A stretch of DNA of 64,000 nucleotides from Prochlorococcus marinus str. MIT 9314 (GCF_000760035.1 NZ_JNAO01000013.1:1-64000), one strand, 5' to 3'; shown: positions 37,311 through 49,197, counted from the stretch's first letter. The notes: generated by a model not told the origin, from the sequence alone. Numbers and translations are program-made.

Positions 37311-37967
37311 TCAAATCCAATTTGATAATAAATTTAATAACCCTAGGGAAACTAAAAATATCCCACTTAAAGTAGGAATTATTTGACTAAATTTTCTAAG
37401 CGCTAAAAATTGTTTTAAGTTTTCTGTAGTAGCTCCTGCAACGATTAATGGGGTTACTTGGCCTATCCCAAAGAAAAATAAAAAAATAACAGATATTGTT
37501 GGATTTTTAGCTTGCGATACCCAAGCTAGAAGAGTTGCTAAAACTGGAGTAATGCAAGGTGAAGAAGCTAGTCCAAAAGTAGTCCCTATGGCAAAAGGTG
37601 CTATAAATGTTGGTATTTTATCTTCAATTATTTTTATATCAGGTCCATTCGGGAACTGAAACTTTAGAATACCTAGTAAATTTAAACCCATTGTTATTGC
37701 TATTAAAGCAACGATCGAAGTGTAAAAAGATGGGATTTGCCCATATATCCTACCAAGGAATCCACTTGCAGCGCCAAGGGTAACGAGTGAAAAAACGACT
37801 CCTCCTGAAAAACTAATAAGTTTATTTTTATTTTTCTCTGTTCCTCCTATATAGGCAATAGTGATTGGAAGTAATGATAATGAGCATGGGCCAAGACTTG
37901 TTAAAAGTCCTGCGCTGAAAACCAAAAATATAGTAAATGGTCCAGGGTTATCAAGGCCATTCTGCAT
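37311..37967 (-). CDS. ccdA: Thiol-disulfide transporter CcdA
   Basis: CcdA passes reducing equivalents across the membrane to keep apocytochrome c haem-binding cysteines reduced. The 218-residue protein is a six-helix membrane protein with its redox cysteines Cys28 (GPCSLSLLP) and Cys138 (SSPCITPVLA). It is in operon with ccsB, consistent with one cytochrome c assembly pathway serving cytochrome f and c6. Confidence 0.94.
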   Translation of the reverse strand: MQNGLDNPGPFTIFLVFSAGLLTSLGPCSLSLLPITIAYIGGTEKNKNKLISFSGGVVFSLVTLGAASGFLGRIYGQIPSFYTSIVALIAITMGLNLLGILKFQFPNGPDIKIIEDKIPTFIAPFAIGTTFGLASSPCITPVLATLLAWVSQAKNPTISVIFLFFFGIGQVTPLIVAGATTENLKQFLALRKFSQIIPTLSGIFLVSLGLLNLLSNWI

Positions 37968-38049
37968 AAGCAGATTACCCTTTTGAGATAATTCTGAAAT
38001 AACTAAATTAAATGATTCGATAGCTTGACTTTAATCTTATAAATTCTAA

Positions 38050-39285
38050 CTAATTAAAAGTCTTTCGTGTACTAATCCTACCTATGAAGCCTGTAGATTC
38101 TAATGAACATCTCAGTAACATCCCTGCAATAAAAAATGATGCGATTAATGAATTCCCACCATAACTAATGAAAGGTAGTGGTAAGCCAGTAGTAGGCATA
38201 GAGCCTGTTGCTACAGCAATATGCATTATTGATTGACCTATCAACAATACACCACATCCAATAGAAACTAATTTTGTATAGTTGTTCCTGCACTTTAGAG
38301 TAATTCTTAAAGTTATATAAGAAAAAACAGCTAGAAAACCTAGGAATAAAGTACACCCTAACAAACCAAATTCTTCAGCAAAAATGGCAAAAATAAAATC
38401 TGTGTACATAAAAGGTAGATACTGTAATTTTTGTATAGACAAGCCAAAACCTTGACCGAATAGACCACCTGAACCTATAGCTAATAAACTTTGAACCAAT
38501 TGAAATCCACTTTCCTGTTGATCTTTCCAAGGATTAATAAATGAAGTAACTCTAAGTTTTTGATATTCGTTATTGAGGATACTAATACATCCAGTAATAA
38601 ATCCTAATGAGGCAAATGATGAGAGAGAACTTAGTTTTACGCCTCCACATAAACCCATTACCCAAAAAAGGATTCCCGTTAATGATGCAGTACTCAAATT
38701 AGGCTGCTTTAGTATTAATAAAATTAATAATCCAAAAGAGAATATTGAAATTAATTTTTTATCATTCTTAATCAAATTCCAATGAGCGAAAAGGTTAGAA
38801 GCTTCTAGAATTAGAAAAGGCTTAATTAATTCAGATGGTTGTAGACGTAAATTTCCTAGTACTAGCCATCTTGAAGATCCGTTAACAGTAATTCCAGTAA
38901 TATTGGTTAGTAATAATAGAAAAAATAAAACAAAAAAAATAATTCTTGAAAACTTTAAAAGATTTCTAATGTTTGTATTCACGACAGAATAAAATAGAAC
39001 AATTCCTGGAATTGTCCAAATAATTTGTTTTTTTAAGAAGTAAGCCCAATTTCCCATTTCCCTACTAGCCACCCACCAACTTGATGATCCAAGAATGCAT
39101 ATTCCTAATATTGACCAAATTCCAATGAGAACAACGAGGATTTTTGCCTCATAAGGCCATATCGTCCAAGGCAATGGAAATATAGACTCTGTTAAATTGC
39201 TTAGATTTTTTTTGTAATTAGAACTAAAGGTTTTTTTTCTTTTAGAAATTCTCTTGTATTTTATTTTTTCTTGACTTATCTCCAA
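38050..39285 (-). CDS. ftsW: Cell division peptidoglycan polymerase FtsW
   Basis: The 411-residue SEDS-family protein has about ten membrane helices. Conserved SEDS blocks include GSSRWLVLGNLRLQPSELIKP, FIFAIFAEEFGLLG and TGLPLPFISYGGNS. FtsW polymerises septal peptidoglycan with a class B PBP; RodA is the elongation paralogue. FtsW is preferred over RodA from the position next to ccdA as I recall it in Prochlorococcus, but sequence alone leaves some doubt. Confidence 0.88.
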   Translation of the reverse strand: MEISQEKIKYKRISKRKKTFSSNYKKNLSNLTESIFPLPWTIWPYEAKILVVLIGIWSILGICILGSSSWWVASREMGNWAYFLKKQIIWTIPGIVLFYSVVNTNIRNLLKFSRIIFFVLFFLLLLTNITGITVNGSSRWLVLGNLRLQPSELIKPFLILEASNLFAHWNLIKNDKKLISIFSFGLLILLILKQPNLSTASLTGILFWVMGLCGGVKLSSLSSFASLGFITGCISILNNEYQKLRVTSFINPWKDQQESGFQLVQSLLAIGSGGLFGQGFGLSIQKLQYLPFMYTDFIFAIFAEEFGLLGCTLFLGFLAVFSYITLRITLKCRNNYTKLVSIGCGVLLIGQSIMHIAVATGSMPTTGLPLPFISYGGNSLIASFFIAGMLLRCSLESTGFIGRISTRKTFN

Positions 39286-39573
39286 TTTTTTAGATGTATA
39301 TGTACTATTGAGACGTTTAATTGAGATTTTGCCAAGTCTTTTATTAACGTTTTAAAGTGTTAAAGCAAAAAAAAGATGACTTTTCATAAATTTTATTTTT
39401 GAAGAATAAAGTATTTATTTTTTCAAGAATAAAGTAAAAAAAGGACTACATATTCATCATAAATCTTAAGAATTAATTTTTTATAAAAAAAAACTAGCTA
39501 AAAGGTACCTCTCCATGATAGATTCCGTGAGTTTATATACTTACTTCAAACCATTCAAAGAGGGTTCTAAACT
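39286..39573. other. 288-bp intergenic region upstream of the atp operon
   Basis: The region lies between divergent ftsW and the first atp gene. It is AT-rich with several A/T homopolymers and no ORF. The 12-mer AAGAATAAAGTA occurs twice (39402-39413 and 39425-39436). It must hold the promoter of the large ATP synthase operon. Confidence 0.6.
39402..39436. repeat. Direct repeat AAGAATAAAGTA upstream of the atp operon
   Basis: Two copies of the 12-mer are spaced 23 bases apart, each preceded by a T-run. This could be a regulator-binding pair. Low sequence complexity reduces its weight. Confidence 0.4.
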
Positions 39574-40050
39574 ATGTTCACATCCGTGGACTCAAATAGA
39601 AAAAATCTTGAGCATCCCTCCAATGAGAATGTTCAATTTCCTCCATCCCTGAATAATTCGATCATTAAAGAAAGTAAATCTGGCATTGCCAATCAAATTG
39701 ATAATTTGCTTTCTCATAATGATGAATACACAAAATTGCAATTAACAATTTTTGGAATTACTTTTATTTTTTCTATTTTATTAGCGACAATAACTGGAAT
39801 TTTTCTAGGATTTACTTTTGGTTTTAGTATTTTTACTGGTGCAATAGCCGGAATTTTTTACCTACGTTTGCTTGCCAAAAGTATAGGAAAACTTGGTAAA
39901 GAATCATCAGGTGTATCAAAATTGCAACTATTAGTTCCAGTTTGCCTCTTTATTTTTGCGAGCAAGCTAGGATCTTTGGATGTTTTTCCTGCAATGATAG
40001 GTTTTTTCATTTATAAGCCTTCACTCATTCTTTATTTTACACGTTCTTAA
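39574..40050 (+). CDS. atp1: ATP synthase protein I (Atp1/AtpI-like)
   Basis: This 158-residue membrane protein begins the atp operon. The N-terminal 50 residues are polar and the C-terminal two thirds carry four hydrophobic segments, including a Gly-rich LATITGIFLGFTFGFSIFTGAIAGIFYLR. AtpI-type proteins aid assembly of the c-ring. Sequence conservation in the family is low, so the call relies mainly on position directly before the a subunit plus topology. Confidence 0.85.
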   Translation: MFTSVDSNRKNLEHPSNENVQFPPSLNNSIIKESKSGIANQIDNLLSHNDEYTKLQLTIFGITFIFSILLATITGIFLGFTFGFSIFTGAIAGIFYLRLLAKSIGKLGKESSGVSKLQLLVPVCLFIFASKLGSLDVFPAMIGFFIYKPSLILYFTRS

Positions 40051-40072
40051 GTAACTTTTTTATTCAAAACAA

Positions 40073-40798
40073 ATGTTTTTTAATTCCTTGCTAACAAATT
40101 TTGCAGCATTAGAAGTTGGTCAACATCTTTATTGGCAAATTGGAAATATCAGACTACATGGGCAGGTATTTTTAACATCTTGGATTTTATTGGGAGCGTT
40201 ATTAGTTTTTATTTCTTTAGGAACTAAAAAGATGGAAAATGATCCTAAAGGCCTTCAAAACTTGCTTGAGTTCCTCTGGGATTACATAAGAGATCTTGCT
40301 AGGACGCAAATAGGTGAAAAAGTTTATAGAGATTGGATGCCATTTATAGGTACTTTATTTTTGTTCGTCTTTGTTAGTAATTGGGGAGGAGCTTTAATTC
40401 CTTGGAGATTGATTAAGTTGCCAAGTGGAGAATTAGGAGCACCTACTGCTGATATCAATACAACTATAGCCTTGGCTTTATTGGTTTCACTTTCCTATTT
40501 CTATGCAGGTTTAAGCAATAAGGGTTGGAGATATTTCGAATATTATGTTCACCCAACTCCGATTATGCTTCCTTTCAAAATTTTAGAGGATTTTACGAAA
40601 CCTTTATCACTCTCTTTCAGGCTATTTGGAAATATTTTGGCTGATGAACTTGTTGTTGGTGTTCTAGTCTTTTTAGTTCCGCTAATTCTCCCAATACCTG
40701 TTATGTTCCTAGGATTGTTTACTAGTGCAATTCAGGCATTGATTTTTGCAACTTTGGCGGCCTATTACATTGGAGAAGCTGTTGAAGAACATCATTAG
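40073..40798 (+). CDS. atpB: ATP synthase F0 subunit a
   Basis: Subunit a provides the two proton half-channels of F0. The 241 residues contain the conserved helix with [20 protein letters not shown], whose Arg is the essential residue facing the c-ring, and the terminal helix [21 protein letters not shown]. The 164-base gap to the c-subunit gene is the longest inside the operon and contains a hairpin. Confidence 0.98.
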   Translation: MFFNSLLTNFAALEVGQHLYWQIGNIRLHGQVFLTSWILLGALLVFISLGTKKMENDPKGLQNLLEFLWDYIRDLARTQIGEKVYRDWMPFIGTLFLFVFVSNWGGALIPWRLIKLPSGELGAPTADINTTIALALLVSLSYFYAGLSNKGWRYFEYYVHPTPIMLPFKILEDFTKPLSLSFRLFGNILADELVVGVLVFLVPLILPIPVMFLGLFTSAIQALIFATLAAYYIGEAVEEHH

Positions 40799-40865
40799 CT
40801 GTCTTCCAATACATTCAGACGCTTTTACAAAGAGTCTGTAATCTGGCAAAATATCTAATCGCGTA

Positions 40866-40884
40866 GGTCTGAATTTATCAGACC
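40866..40884 (+). promoter_or_regulatory. Intercistronic stem-loop before the c-subunit gene
   Basis: GGTCTGA and TCAGACC pair perfectly around the 5-base loop ATTTA in the atpB-atpE spacer. No U-run follows, so it is not a standard terminator. A second, weaker CAGAC/GTCTG pairing lies about 30 bases upstream. It may be an RNA-processing or stability element that raises c-subunit output, needed at 10 or more copies per complex. Confidence 0.55.
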
Positions 40885-40944
40885 CATTCTTAAAAGAAAG
40901 GATGTCCAAGCGTGTATGACAACAAAGATTATCACAAGTATTAA

Positions 40945-41208
<264 letters not shown>

Positions 41209-41276
41209 AAGTTAATATTGCTTCTAATCCTTATTAGCAATATTTAAATTTAATTTTTTAACTTCAACTGAATCAT

Positions 41277-41738
41277 ATGTTGGCCTTTAATTTTTTTGGT
41301 GCTACAGAAGGTGGATTATTTGACATAAATGCCACTTTGCCACTTATGGCGATACAAGTAGTTGCTCTTACTTACATTTTAAATTCTCTCTTTTTTAAGC
41401 CTGTTGGCAATGTTGTAGAAAAAAGAGAAAAGTTTGTAAGTAATAATATTATTGAGGCCAAAAATAAACTTTCTGAGGTTAAAAAATTAGAAGCTGATTT
41501 ATTAACTCAGCTTCAAAGTGCTCGTGCAGAAGCTCAAAGAATTGTGAGCGAAGCTGAGAATGAGTCTGACAAGCTTTATAAAGAAGCACTAGAACTTGCC
41601 AACAATGAAGCAAACGCTTCAAAAGAAAAAGCAAGACTAGAAATTGAAAGTCAGACGTCTGCTGCTCGTGATCAACTTTCTAAACAGGCTGATGATCTAA
41701 GCGAACTTATTGTTAATAGATTGATTCTAGAAAAATGA
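41277..41738 (+). CDS. atpF2: ATP synthase F0 subunit b'
   Basis: This 153-residue protein has one N-terminal membrane helix and a long charged amphipathic helix. Photosynthetic bacteria and plastids use a b/b' heterodimer as the peripheral stalk. The b' copy precedes b in the operon. Its 3' end overlaps the b gene by four bases. Confidence 0.94.
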   Translation: MLAFNFFGATEGGLFDINATLPLMAIQVVALTYILNSLFFKPVGNVVEKREKFVSNNIIEAKNKLSEVKKLEADLLTQLQSARAEAQRIVSEAENESDKLYKEALELANNEANASKEKARLEIESQTSAARDQLSKQADDLSELIVNRLILEK

Positions 41739-42247
41739 ATTTAACTCTTTTAGCTACAGAAGGTTTTGGATTGAACTTCAATTTATTCGAAACAAATATC
41801 CTTAATTGGGCTGTAGTAGTTTTCGGTCTTTATAAATTTTTGCCTGGTTTCCTAGGTAAAATGCTTCAAAAAAGGAGAGAAGGAATCCTTCTTGAATTAA
41901 AAGATGCTGAAGATCGACTCCTAAATGCAACTCAAGCTTTAGAAAAGGCGAAGAAAGATTTATCTACAGCAGAAGAAAAAGCTTCTCAAATAAAAGCGGA
42001 TTCTCTTAAAAGATCTGAATCAATCAGAATGGAAAGTGAGAAAAAAGCGATAGAGGAGATGGCACGAATTAAACAAAGTGCAATCTCTGATGAGAGCTCT
42101 GAAGCATCCAGAGCAATTTCTCAACTTCGAAAAGAAGCTGTAGAACTGGCAATTAAGAAAGCTTTAGCTTCTCTCCCAAATCGACTTGATAAAACAACTC
42201 AAGAAAATTTGGTAACTCAATCAATTAACAATATTGAGGTTAACTAA
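41735..42247 (+). CDS. atpF: ATP synthase F0 subunit b
   Basis: The 170-residue b subunit has an N-terminal membrane segment ([19 protein letters not shown]) followed by a long coiled-coil rich in Lys/Glu/Ala. It pairs with b' as the stator stalk. It overlaps b' upstream and shares one base with the delta gene downstream. Confidence 0.95.
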   Translation: MNLTLLATEGFGLNFNLFETNILNWAVVVFGLYKFLPGFLGKMLQKRREGILLELKDAEDRLLNATQALEKAKKDLSTAEEKASQIKADSLKRSESIRMESEKKAIEEMARIKQSAISDESSEASRAISQLRKEAVELAIKKALASLPNRLDKTTQENLVTQSINNIEVN

Positions 42248-42789
42248 TGCCACTTTTAAATTCAGTTACTACACCATACGCAGAGGCATTACTTCAAGTT
42301 GTGAATGAAAATTCGCAAACTGAAGAGATGGTTTCTGAAGTTAAACAACTCTTGGAATTAATAAATGATTCCCCTGAATTGGAGAAGGCACTATCCTCTC
42401 CCATTTTAGAGACAGATGCTAAGAAGAAAATCATTAATGAAATTTTTTCAAAAAAGGTTAATTCTTCTTTATTGAATTTCTTAAAATTATTGGCCGATAG
42501 GCAAAGAATTGGAATCCTTACTTCAATTCTTGATAGATTTTTAGAGATTTACCGAGAAAATAGTAATATTGCTTTGGCAACTGTTACTTCTGCAGTCGAG
42601 CTTACTGATGAACAGAAAGGTTTAATTACCAAAAAGATCATCAATATTGCTGGAACTGAAAAATTAGAACTTGTAACTAAAATCGATCCATCTCTCATTG
42701 GTGGTTTCGTCGCCAGTGTAGGATCAAAAGTAATTGATGCTTCTCTTGCTTCACAAATAAGAAAACTTGGCTTATCCCTTTCCAAGTAA
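42247..42789 (+). CDS. atpH: ATP synthase F1 subunit delta
   Basis: Delta (OSCP equivalent) links the b/b' stalk to the top of the F1 head. The 180-residue protein has the N-terminal helical domain (TPYAEALLQVVNE) and the conserved C-terminal IDPSLIGGFVASVGSKVIDASLASQIRKL signature. Confidence 0.95.
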   Translation: MPLLNSVTTPYAEALLQVVNENSQTEEMVSEVKQLLELINDSPELEKALSSPILETDAKKKIINEIFSKKVNSSLLNFLKLLADRQRIGILTSILDRFLEIYRENSNIALATVTSAVELTDEQKGLITKKIINIAGTEKLELVTKIDPSLIGGFVASVGSKVIDASLASQIRKLGLSLSK

Positions 42790-42807
42790 CTTTTAAATCA
42801 ACCTTAA

Positions 42808-44337
<1,530 letters not shown>

Positions 44338-44355
44338 ATTTATTTAGGAGATACC

Positions 44356-45306
44356 ATGGCAAATCTTAAAGAGATTAGAGATCGAATCGTTTCCGTTAAA
44401 AATACAAGAAAAATAACGGAGGCCATGAGACTTGTTGCAGCTGCAAAAGTGAGGAGAGCTCAAGATCAAGTTCTTAAGAGTAGACCCTTTGCAGATAAAC
44501 TTGCACGAGTCTTAGAAAATATTCAATCTAGAGTACAATTTGAGGCTGTCGACTCTCCTCTATTATCCAAGAGAGAAGTAAAGAGTATCTCCTTGGTTTG
44601 CATAACTGCCGATAGAGGTTTATGCGGTGGTTACAATACAAATATTATAAAAAAGGTAGAAATAAGATACGCAGAATTAGTCAAACAAGGGTATCAGCCA
44701 AATTTAATTTTGGTAGGGAAGAAAGCTATTGGATATTTTCAAAATAGAAAGGATAGATATGTAATTAAAAGTACTTTCAAAGAGCTAGAACAGGTACCCA
44801 CCGTCAAGGATTCTGAAGGAGTTACAAATGAGATTTTAGCCGAATTTCTTTCGGAAAATTCTGATAGGGTGGAAATTATCTACACGAAATTCATCACTTT
44901 AGTTAGCTGTGCCCCTGTCGTTCAAACACTATTGCCACTTGACCCTCAAGGAATTGCTGAGGAAAACGATGAAATTTTTAGGTTAACTACAAAAGATAGT
45001 AAGTTACTTGTTGAAAAATCAAATATTGAAAAAAGTGATTCAGAGAAGTTGCCATCAGACATTGTTTTTGAACAAAGTCCTGATCAATTATTAGATTCGT
45101 TATTACCATTATATTTACAGAATCAGGTACTAAGAGCTCTTCAAGAGTCGGCAGCCTCAGAACTCGCTTGTAGGATGACTGCTATGAATAATGCTAGTGA
45201 TAATGCTAAAGAATTAGCGAGTACTTTGAATCTAACCTATAACAAAGCCAGACAAGCAGCTATTACTCAAGAAATATTAGAAGTTGTTGGAGGTTCAGCA
45301 GTTTAG
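44356..45306 (+). CDS. atpG: ATP synthase F1 subunit gamma
   Basis: Gamma is the central rotor shaft. Conserved ends are visible ([30 protein letters not shown] at the N-terminus and [22 protein letters not shown] at the C-terminus). The cyanobacterial/plastid-type insertion occupies about residues 195-235 and lacks the paired cysteines of the plant enzyme, so thiol redox regulation is not expected. An RBS-like AGGAG precedes the ATG. Confidence 0.98.
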   Translation: MANLKEIRDRIVSVKNTRKITEAMRLVAAAKVRRAQDQVLKSRPFADKLARVLENIQSRVQFEAVDSPLLSKREVKSISLVCITADRGLCGGYNTNIIKKVEIRYAELVKQGYQPNLILVGKKAIGYFQNRKDRYVIKSTFKELEQVPTVKDSEGVTNEILAEFLSENSDRVEIIYTKFITLVSCAPVVQTLLPLDPQGIAEENDEIFRLTTKDSKLLVEKSNIEKSDSEKLPSDIVFEQSPDQLLDSLLPLYLQNQVLRALQESAASELACRMTAMNNASDNAKELASTLNLTYNKARQAAITQEILEVVGGSAV

Positions 45307-45322
45307 CAATAAGATTTAGGAT

Positions 45323-45649
45323 ATGCCTGAGTACAATATAAAAGTTCAATTTGAGCAAGAGACTTTTAGTTTTTCATGTTCTGAAGATCAAGATATTATT
45401 TCAGCAGCAAAAATGAATGGAATAGATTTACCAAGTAGTTGTTGTTCAGGAGTTTGTACAGATTGTGCATCCATGATATTGGAAGGATCTGTAGATCAAG
45501 AAGATGCTATGGGATTAAATGATGATTTGAGGGAAAAGGGCTTTTCACTTTTGTGTGTGGCATATCCTAAGTCAGATTTGAATATTCTCATTGGTAAAGA
45601 AGTCGAAGATGATTTATATAACGATCAATTTGGAAAATATCAAAAATGA
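45323..45649 (+). CDS. 2Fe-2S plant-type ferredoxin-like protein
   Basis: The 108-residue protein has the plant-type 2Fe-2S ligand pattern C-x4-C-x2-C-x29-C at Cys40, Cys45, Cys48 and Cys78. The loop reads SSCCSGVCTDC instead of the SCRAGACSSC type found in photosynthetic PetF, so this is a specialised paralogue, not the main photosystem I acceptor. It starts 16 bases after the gamma gene and overlaps the next ORF by four bases. The redox partner is unknown. Confidence 0.9.
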   Translation: MPEYNIKVQFEQETFSFSCSEDQDIISAAKMNGIDLPSSCCSGVCTDCASMILEGSVDQEDAMGLNDDLREKGFSLLCVAYPKSDLNILIGKEVEDDLYNDQFGKYQK

Positions 45650-45837
45650 AATTAAGTTCAGTTGATTTTTATTTAGATTGGCCAGTTTCAATAAAATTAA
45701 AAAATTTAAGGAAATTTATCATCGCATATTTAGAAAAAAAAGGTGATGTAATTCGCTGGTCAATTGTTGATATTAATAATTCTATTGACTCTTTTGGAAC
45801 AAAACAACTTAAAATTAAAGCTGTCTTAGTTAATTAA
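45646..45837 (+). CDS. Unknown 63-residue protein coupled to ferredoxin gene
   Basis: The ATG overlaps the ferredoxin stop (ATGA), implying translational coupling. The protein is basic with an opening SSVDFYLDWPVSIKLKNLRKFI. It has no signal, membrane segment or metal motif. I do not recognise the family. The coupling suggests it acts with the ferredoxin. Confidence 0.65.
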   Translation: MKLSSVDFYLDWPVSIKLKNLRKFIIAYLEKKGDVIRWSIVDINNSIDSFGTKQLKIKAVLVN

Positions 45838-45864
45838 AGAATATAAATTGAAATATTTTTATTA

Positions 45865-46914
45865 ATGGAAATTTCACCAACAATATTCATTGTTCCTACC
45901 GGTATTGGTTGTGAAGTAGGAGGTTTTGCTGGGGATGCACTCCCTACCGCTAAATTATTAGCATCGGCAAGTGGATGTTTAATAACTCATCCAAATGTTA
46001 TGAATGGTGGTAGTCTTTCTGAAAAAGATAAAAATATTTTTTATGTTGAAGGTTATAATTTAGACCGACTTGCTAAAGGAGAAATCGCTTTAAAAAGGGT
46101 AAAGCAACAGAAAATTGGGATAATTTTTGATTCAGCCATTGAAAGTCAAATATTAGTAAGACATTTACAAGTTGCTGATGCATGTGTTTCCACTTTAGGG
46201 ATTAATGTTCATTCTTATGTTGTTACAAAACAGCCATTAAACATAGTTATTGATTCTGATTTGTCAAAAATAAGTGGTGGCACAATTGAAAATCCAGATG
46301 CTCTAATTGATGCTGGAAAATGTTTAATAGAAAAAGGAGTTACTGCAATAGCAATTGTGGCAAAATTTCCAGATGATTCAGATTCTTCAGACACAAATAT
46401 CTATCGAGAGGGGAAAGGGGTTGACCCTATTTCTGGAGTCGAAGCAGTTATAAGTCATTTAATAAGCAAATTTTTAAAAGTTCCTTGTGCTCATGCACCT
46501 GCTTTACATCCAATTGAATTGAATGAAAATTTAGATCCTCGTGCAGCTGCAGAAGAAATAGGATACACATTTTTACCATCAGTACTGATTGGGTTAAGCA
46601 ATGCACCTGACATTGTTGAATTGCCTGCTGAAAATGAATCAATCTCACTACACCCTTATCAGATAGAATCTATTGTTGTTCCTAATGGAGCACTAGGTGG
46701 AGAAGCAGTACTAGCAGGAATTGAAAAAGGTTTAAATATTATCTCTGTAAAAAATCAAAATACATTAAAAGTAACAAATGAGTTTTATGATTATCCTAAT
46801 CTTTTTGAAGTGGATAATTATTTAGAAGCTGCAGGCATAATTCTTGCAATCAAAAAAGGTATCAACATTAAGTCAATTAAACGGCCTTTAAAAAAAATCC
46901 AACAGTTCTTGTAG
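45865..46914 (+). CDS. DUF3326 family protein
   Basis: The 349-residue protein matches DUF3326, a family shared by cyanobacteria and plants. The start PTIFIVPTGIGCEVGGFAGDALPTAKLLASASGCLITHPNVMNGG is characteristic. The repeated Gly-rich loops suggest a nucleotide- or cofactor-binding alpha/beta protein. Function is unknown. It lies on the same strand downstream of the ferredoxin pair and ends 3 bases before the convergent nadE. Confidence 0.85.
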   Translation: MEISPTIFIVPTGIGCEVGGFAGDALPTAKLLASASGCLITHPNVMNGGSLSEKDKNIFYVEGYNLDRLAKGEIALKRVKQQKIGIIFDSAIESQILVRHLQVADACVSTLGINVHSYVVTKQPLNIVIDSDLSKISGGTIENPDALIDAGKCLIEKGVTAIAIVAKFPDDSDSSDTNIYREGKGVDPISGVEAVISHLISKFLKVPCAHAPALHPIELNENLDPRAAAEEIGYTFLPSVLIGLSNAPDIVELPAENESISLHPYQIESIVVPNGALGGEAVLAGIEKGLNIISVKNQNTLKVTNEFYDYPNLFEVDNYLEAAGIILAIKKGINIKSIKRPLKKIQQFL

Positions 46915-46917
46915 TGA

Positions 46918-48615
46918 TTAATAAGATATCGCTATAGGAACTCTCCAGTCACTTCCTAATGATTGACTACTTAGTTTTAGGATAGGAGGAGCCTGCTTTC
47001 TTTTAAATTCAGCTTTTTTTATGAGTGAGATAATTTTTAAAATTAAATCTTTTTCATAACCATCTTCTTCTAGTTGTTGTAAATCTTTTTTCTCTTCGAT
47101 AATTCCTTTAAGAATATTATCTAAAATAGAATAAGGTGGTAGAGAATCAGTATCTAATTGATCAGGACCTAATTCTGCACTTGGAGCTTTTGTAAGTATA
47201 TTTTTTCCAATTATATTTACACTAGTATCAAACATATATGACTGTCTACGATTTATTGAATCTTTACTATCAAGCCAGTTGCATAATTTAAAAACATTTG
47301 TTTTATATAAATCCCCAATTACCGATAATCCCCCATTCATATCACCATAAAGTGTGCAATATCCTACGGCCAGCTCTGATTTGTTGCCTGTTGAAAGTAA
47401 CAAATGCTTTTCTTGATTTGCTAAAGCCATAAGAAGTGTGCCTCTTATCCTTGACTGAATATTTTGATTTGTTATTTCAGCCATTTCGAAATCTATGGTT
47501 TTTATAAATGATTCTTCAAAAGAGGTCATCAAGTTTTCAATTGGAATGCTCTTGAAACTAATCTTTAATCTTCTAGCTAAATCTTTTGCATCACTCTTTG
47601 AATGAGATGAGCTCCACTTAGAGGGCATTGAAACGCAATAAACATTATCACTTCCAAGGGCCGCAGTAGCAATAGCTGAAACAAGTGCTGAATCAATGCC
47701 ACCACTTAATCCAACTAAAGCTGTTTTGAATCCACATTTTTTTGCATAATCTTTAACACCAAGGACTAATGCATCAAAAATTGATGACATTTCGGAGTTT
47801 TCAAATTCATTTTTTTCAGGTTTTGTTTGCTCAATTTTCCAGCTGGAGAAATCTTCCGTAAAAGGTTTTAATTGCTTAATTTTATTTCCATTCTTATCAA
47901 GAATAAAACTATTTCCATCAAAAATTAAATTATCATTTGCTCCAATCTGGTTGACATAAATCAGTGGTACTTGAAGATATTGTGCAGCAAAACTGGAAAC
48001 CTTGGATCTTAGCTCTAACTTTTTCAGGGTATATGGGGAGGCTGATAAATTTACTAAAATATCAACTTTTTTTTTCTTTAAATCAATAATGGGATTTTTT
48101 CTATGAATTCCTCTACCTTCTATATCTTTGTTGACCCATAAATCCTCACATATAGTAAAGCCAAGTCGCCAAGTTTTACTTTTAATTTGTTTAACCAATA
48201 CGGAAACTTTTTCTTCTGATCTAAAGTATCTTTTCTCATCAAATACTTCATAGGTGGGAAGAATAATTTTACGAGCAATTATTTTCCACTCACCGTGTTC
48301 AAGCAATGCAATAGAGTTATAAAGATTTGGGAAAAAAGAATCATTTATTACCTCAGCTATCCCTACTGTGATACTCAAGCTTCCATATTTTTTACTAATA
48401 TCTATCGCTAATTGGTCAAGAATTTGATATTGATTTTTGATCAAATTTTTTTTTAGAAGTAGGTCGTTTGCTGGATATCCCCATAGTGATAATTCTGGAG
48501 TAAGAACTAAATCTGCAGAAATTGATCTAGCTTTCGAAGCAATACAAAGTATTTTTTTTGCGTTACCCTCTAAATCACCGACAACTGGATTAATTTGAGC
48601 AAGTAAAAACTTCAT
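46918..48615 (-). CDS. nadE: Glutamine-dependent NAD+ synthetase
   Basis: NadE amidates deamido-NAD to NAD+. The 565 residues form a nitrilase-type glutaminase domain (about 1-260, with catalytic Cys in FTICEDLW and Glu in LTPELSLWGYP) and an ATP-PPi synthetase domain with GLSGGIDSALV. The two-domain form uses glutamine directly. It overlaps nadD by four bases, so two consecutive NAD steps are coupled. Confidence 0.96.
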   Translation of the reverse strand: MKFLLAQINPVVGDLEGNAKKILCIASKARSISADLVLTPELSLWGYPANDLLLKKNLIKNQYQILDQLAIDISKKYGSLSITVGIAEVINDSFFPNLYNSIALLEHGEWKIIARKIILPTYEVFDEKRYFRSEEKVSVLVKQIKSKTWRLGFTICEDLWVNKDIEGRGIHRKNPIIDLKKKKVDILVNLSASPYTLKKLELRSKVSSFAAQYLQVPLIYVNQIGANDNLIFDGNSFILDKNGNKIKQLKPFTEDFSSWKIEQTKPEKNEFENSEMSSIFDALVLGVKDYAKKCGFKTALVGLSGGIDSALVSAIATAALGSDNVYCVSMPSKWSSSHSKSDAKDLARRLKISFKSIPIENLMTSFEESFIKTIDFEMAEITNQNIQSRIRGTLLMALANQEKHLLLSTGNKSELAVGYCTLYGDMNGGLSVIGDLYKTNVFKLCNWLDSKDSINRRQSYMFDTSVNIIGKNILTKAPSAELGPDQLDTDSLPPYSILDNILKGIIEEKKDLQQLEEDGYEKDLILKIISLIKKAEFKRKQAPPILKLSSQSLGSDWRVPIAISY

Positions 48616-49190
48616 TCAACTAATTTAGTGGATTCATATAAATTATTCCTTTTAACAATTTCTATTAATGAAGTTGGTAAATTAGAATAATTAAAATTTG
48701 ACCTGAGCTTAGAACTTGAAATGTTTGGGATTTTTATGGTTGAAATCTTAAATTTCACTTTATAAGTTTCCAACATTTTAAGAGTATTTGATTCAATAGG
48801 ATATCCCTCTCTTAAAATTACTAAAAAACTTACCTCTTCATTAATTTTATCAAAATTTTTCCAGTAGAAAATATCTTTAATTAAATCGCTCCCAATAACA
48901 AAATCTAAATTATTTAATTCATAAATTTTTTTACATTTTTTTATTGACTCTACTGCCCATTGGCTACTAACACTTTGATTAAATAAAACTTTAGGATTAT
49001 CTAAATCTTCAATAAGAGTTTTTAATAAATGGCTACGAATTGTTATGTTCTCTGTGTGATTTTTGTTGGGGTTGTTACTAACATAACCAATTGTAAAAGC
49101 ATATATTTTGGATAATTCTTCAAGTATTTTTTTATGTCCAATGGTAGGTGGATCTGCACTAGTACCAAATAATGCAATTCTTTTTCCCAT
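48612..49190 (-). CDS. nadD: Nicotinate-nucleotide adenylyltransferase
   Basis: NadD adenylates nicotinate mononucleotide to deamido-NAD, the substrate of NadE. The 192-residue nucleotidyltransferase has ALFGTSADPPTIGHKKIL, containing the family (T/H)xGH motif, and a C-terminal SSSKLRS variant of the ISST-R motif. Gene order nadD-nadE agrees with the pathway. Confidence 0.93.
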   Translation of the reverse strand: MGKRIALFGTSADPPTIGHKKILEELSKIYAFTIGYVSNNPNKNHTENITIRSHLLKTLIEDLDNPKVLFNQSVSSQWAVESIKKCKKIYELNNLDFVIGSDLIKDIFYWKNFDKINEEVSFLVILREGYPIESNTLKMLETYKVKFKISTIKIPNISSSKLRSNFNYSNLPTSLIEIVKRNNLYESTKLVE

Positions 49191-49197
49191 TTAAGTT

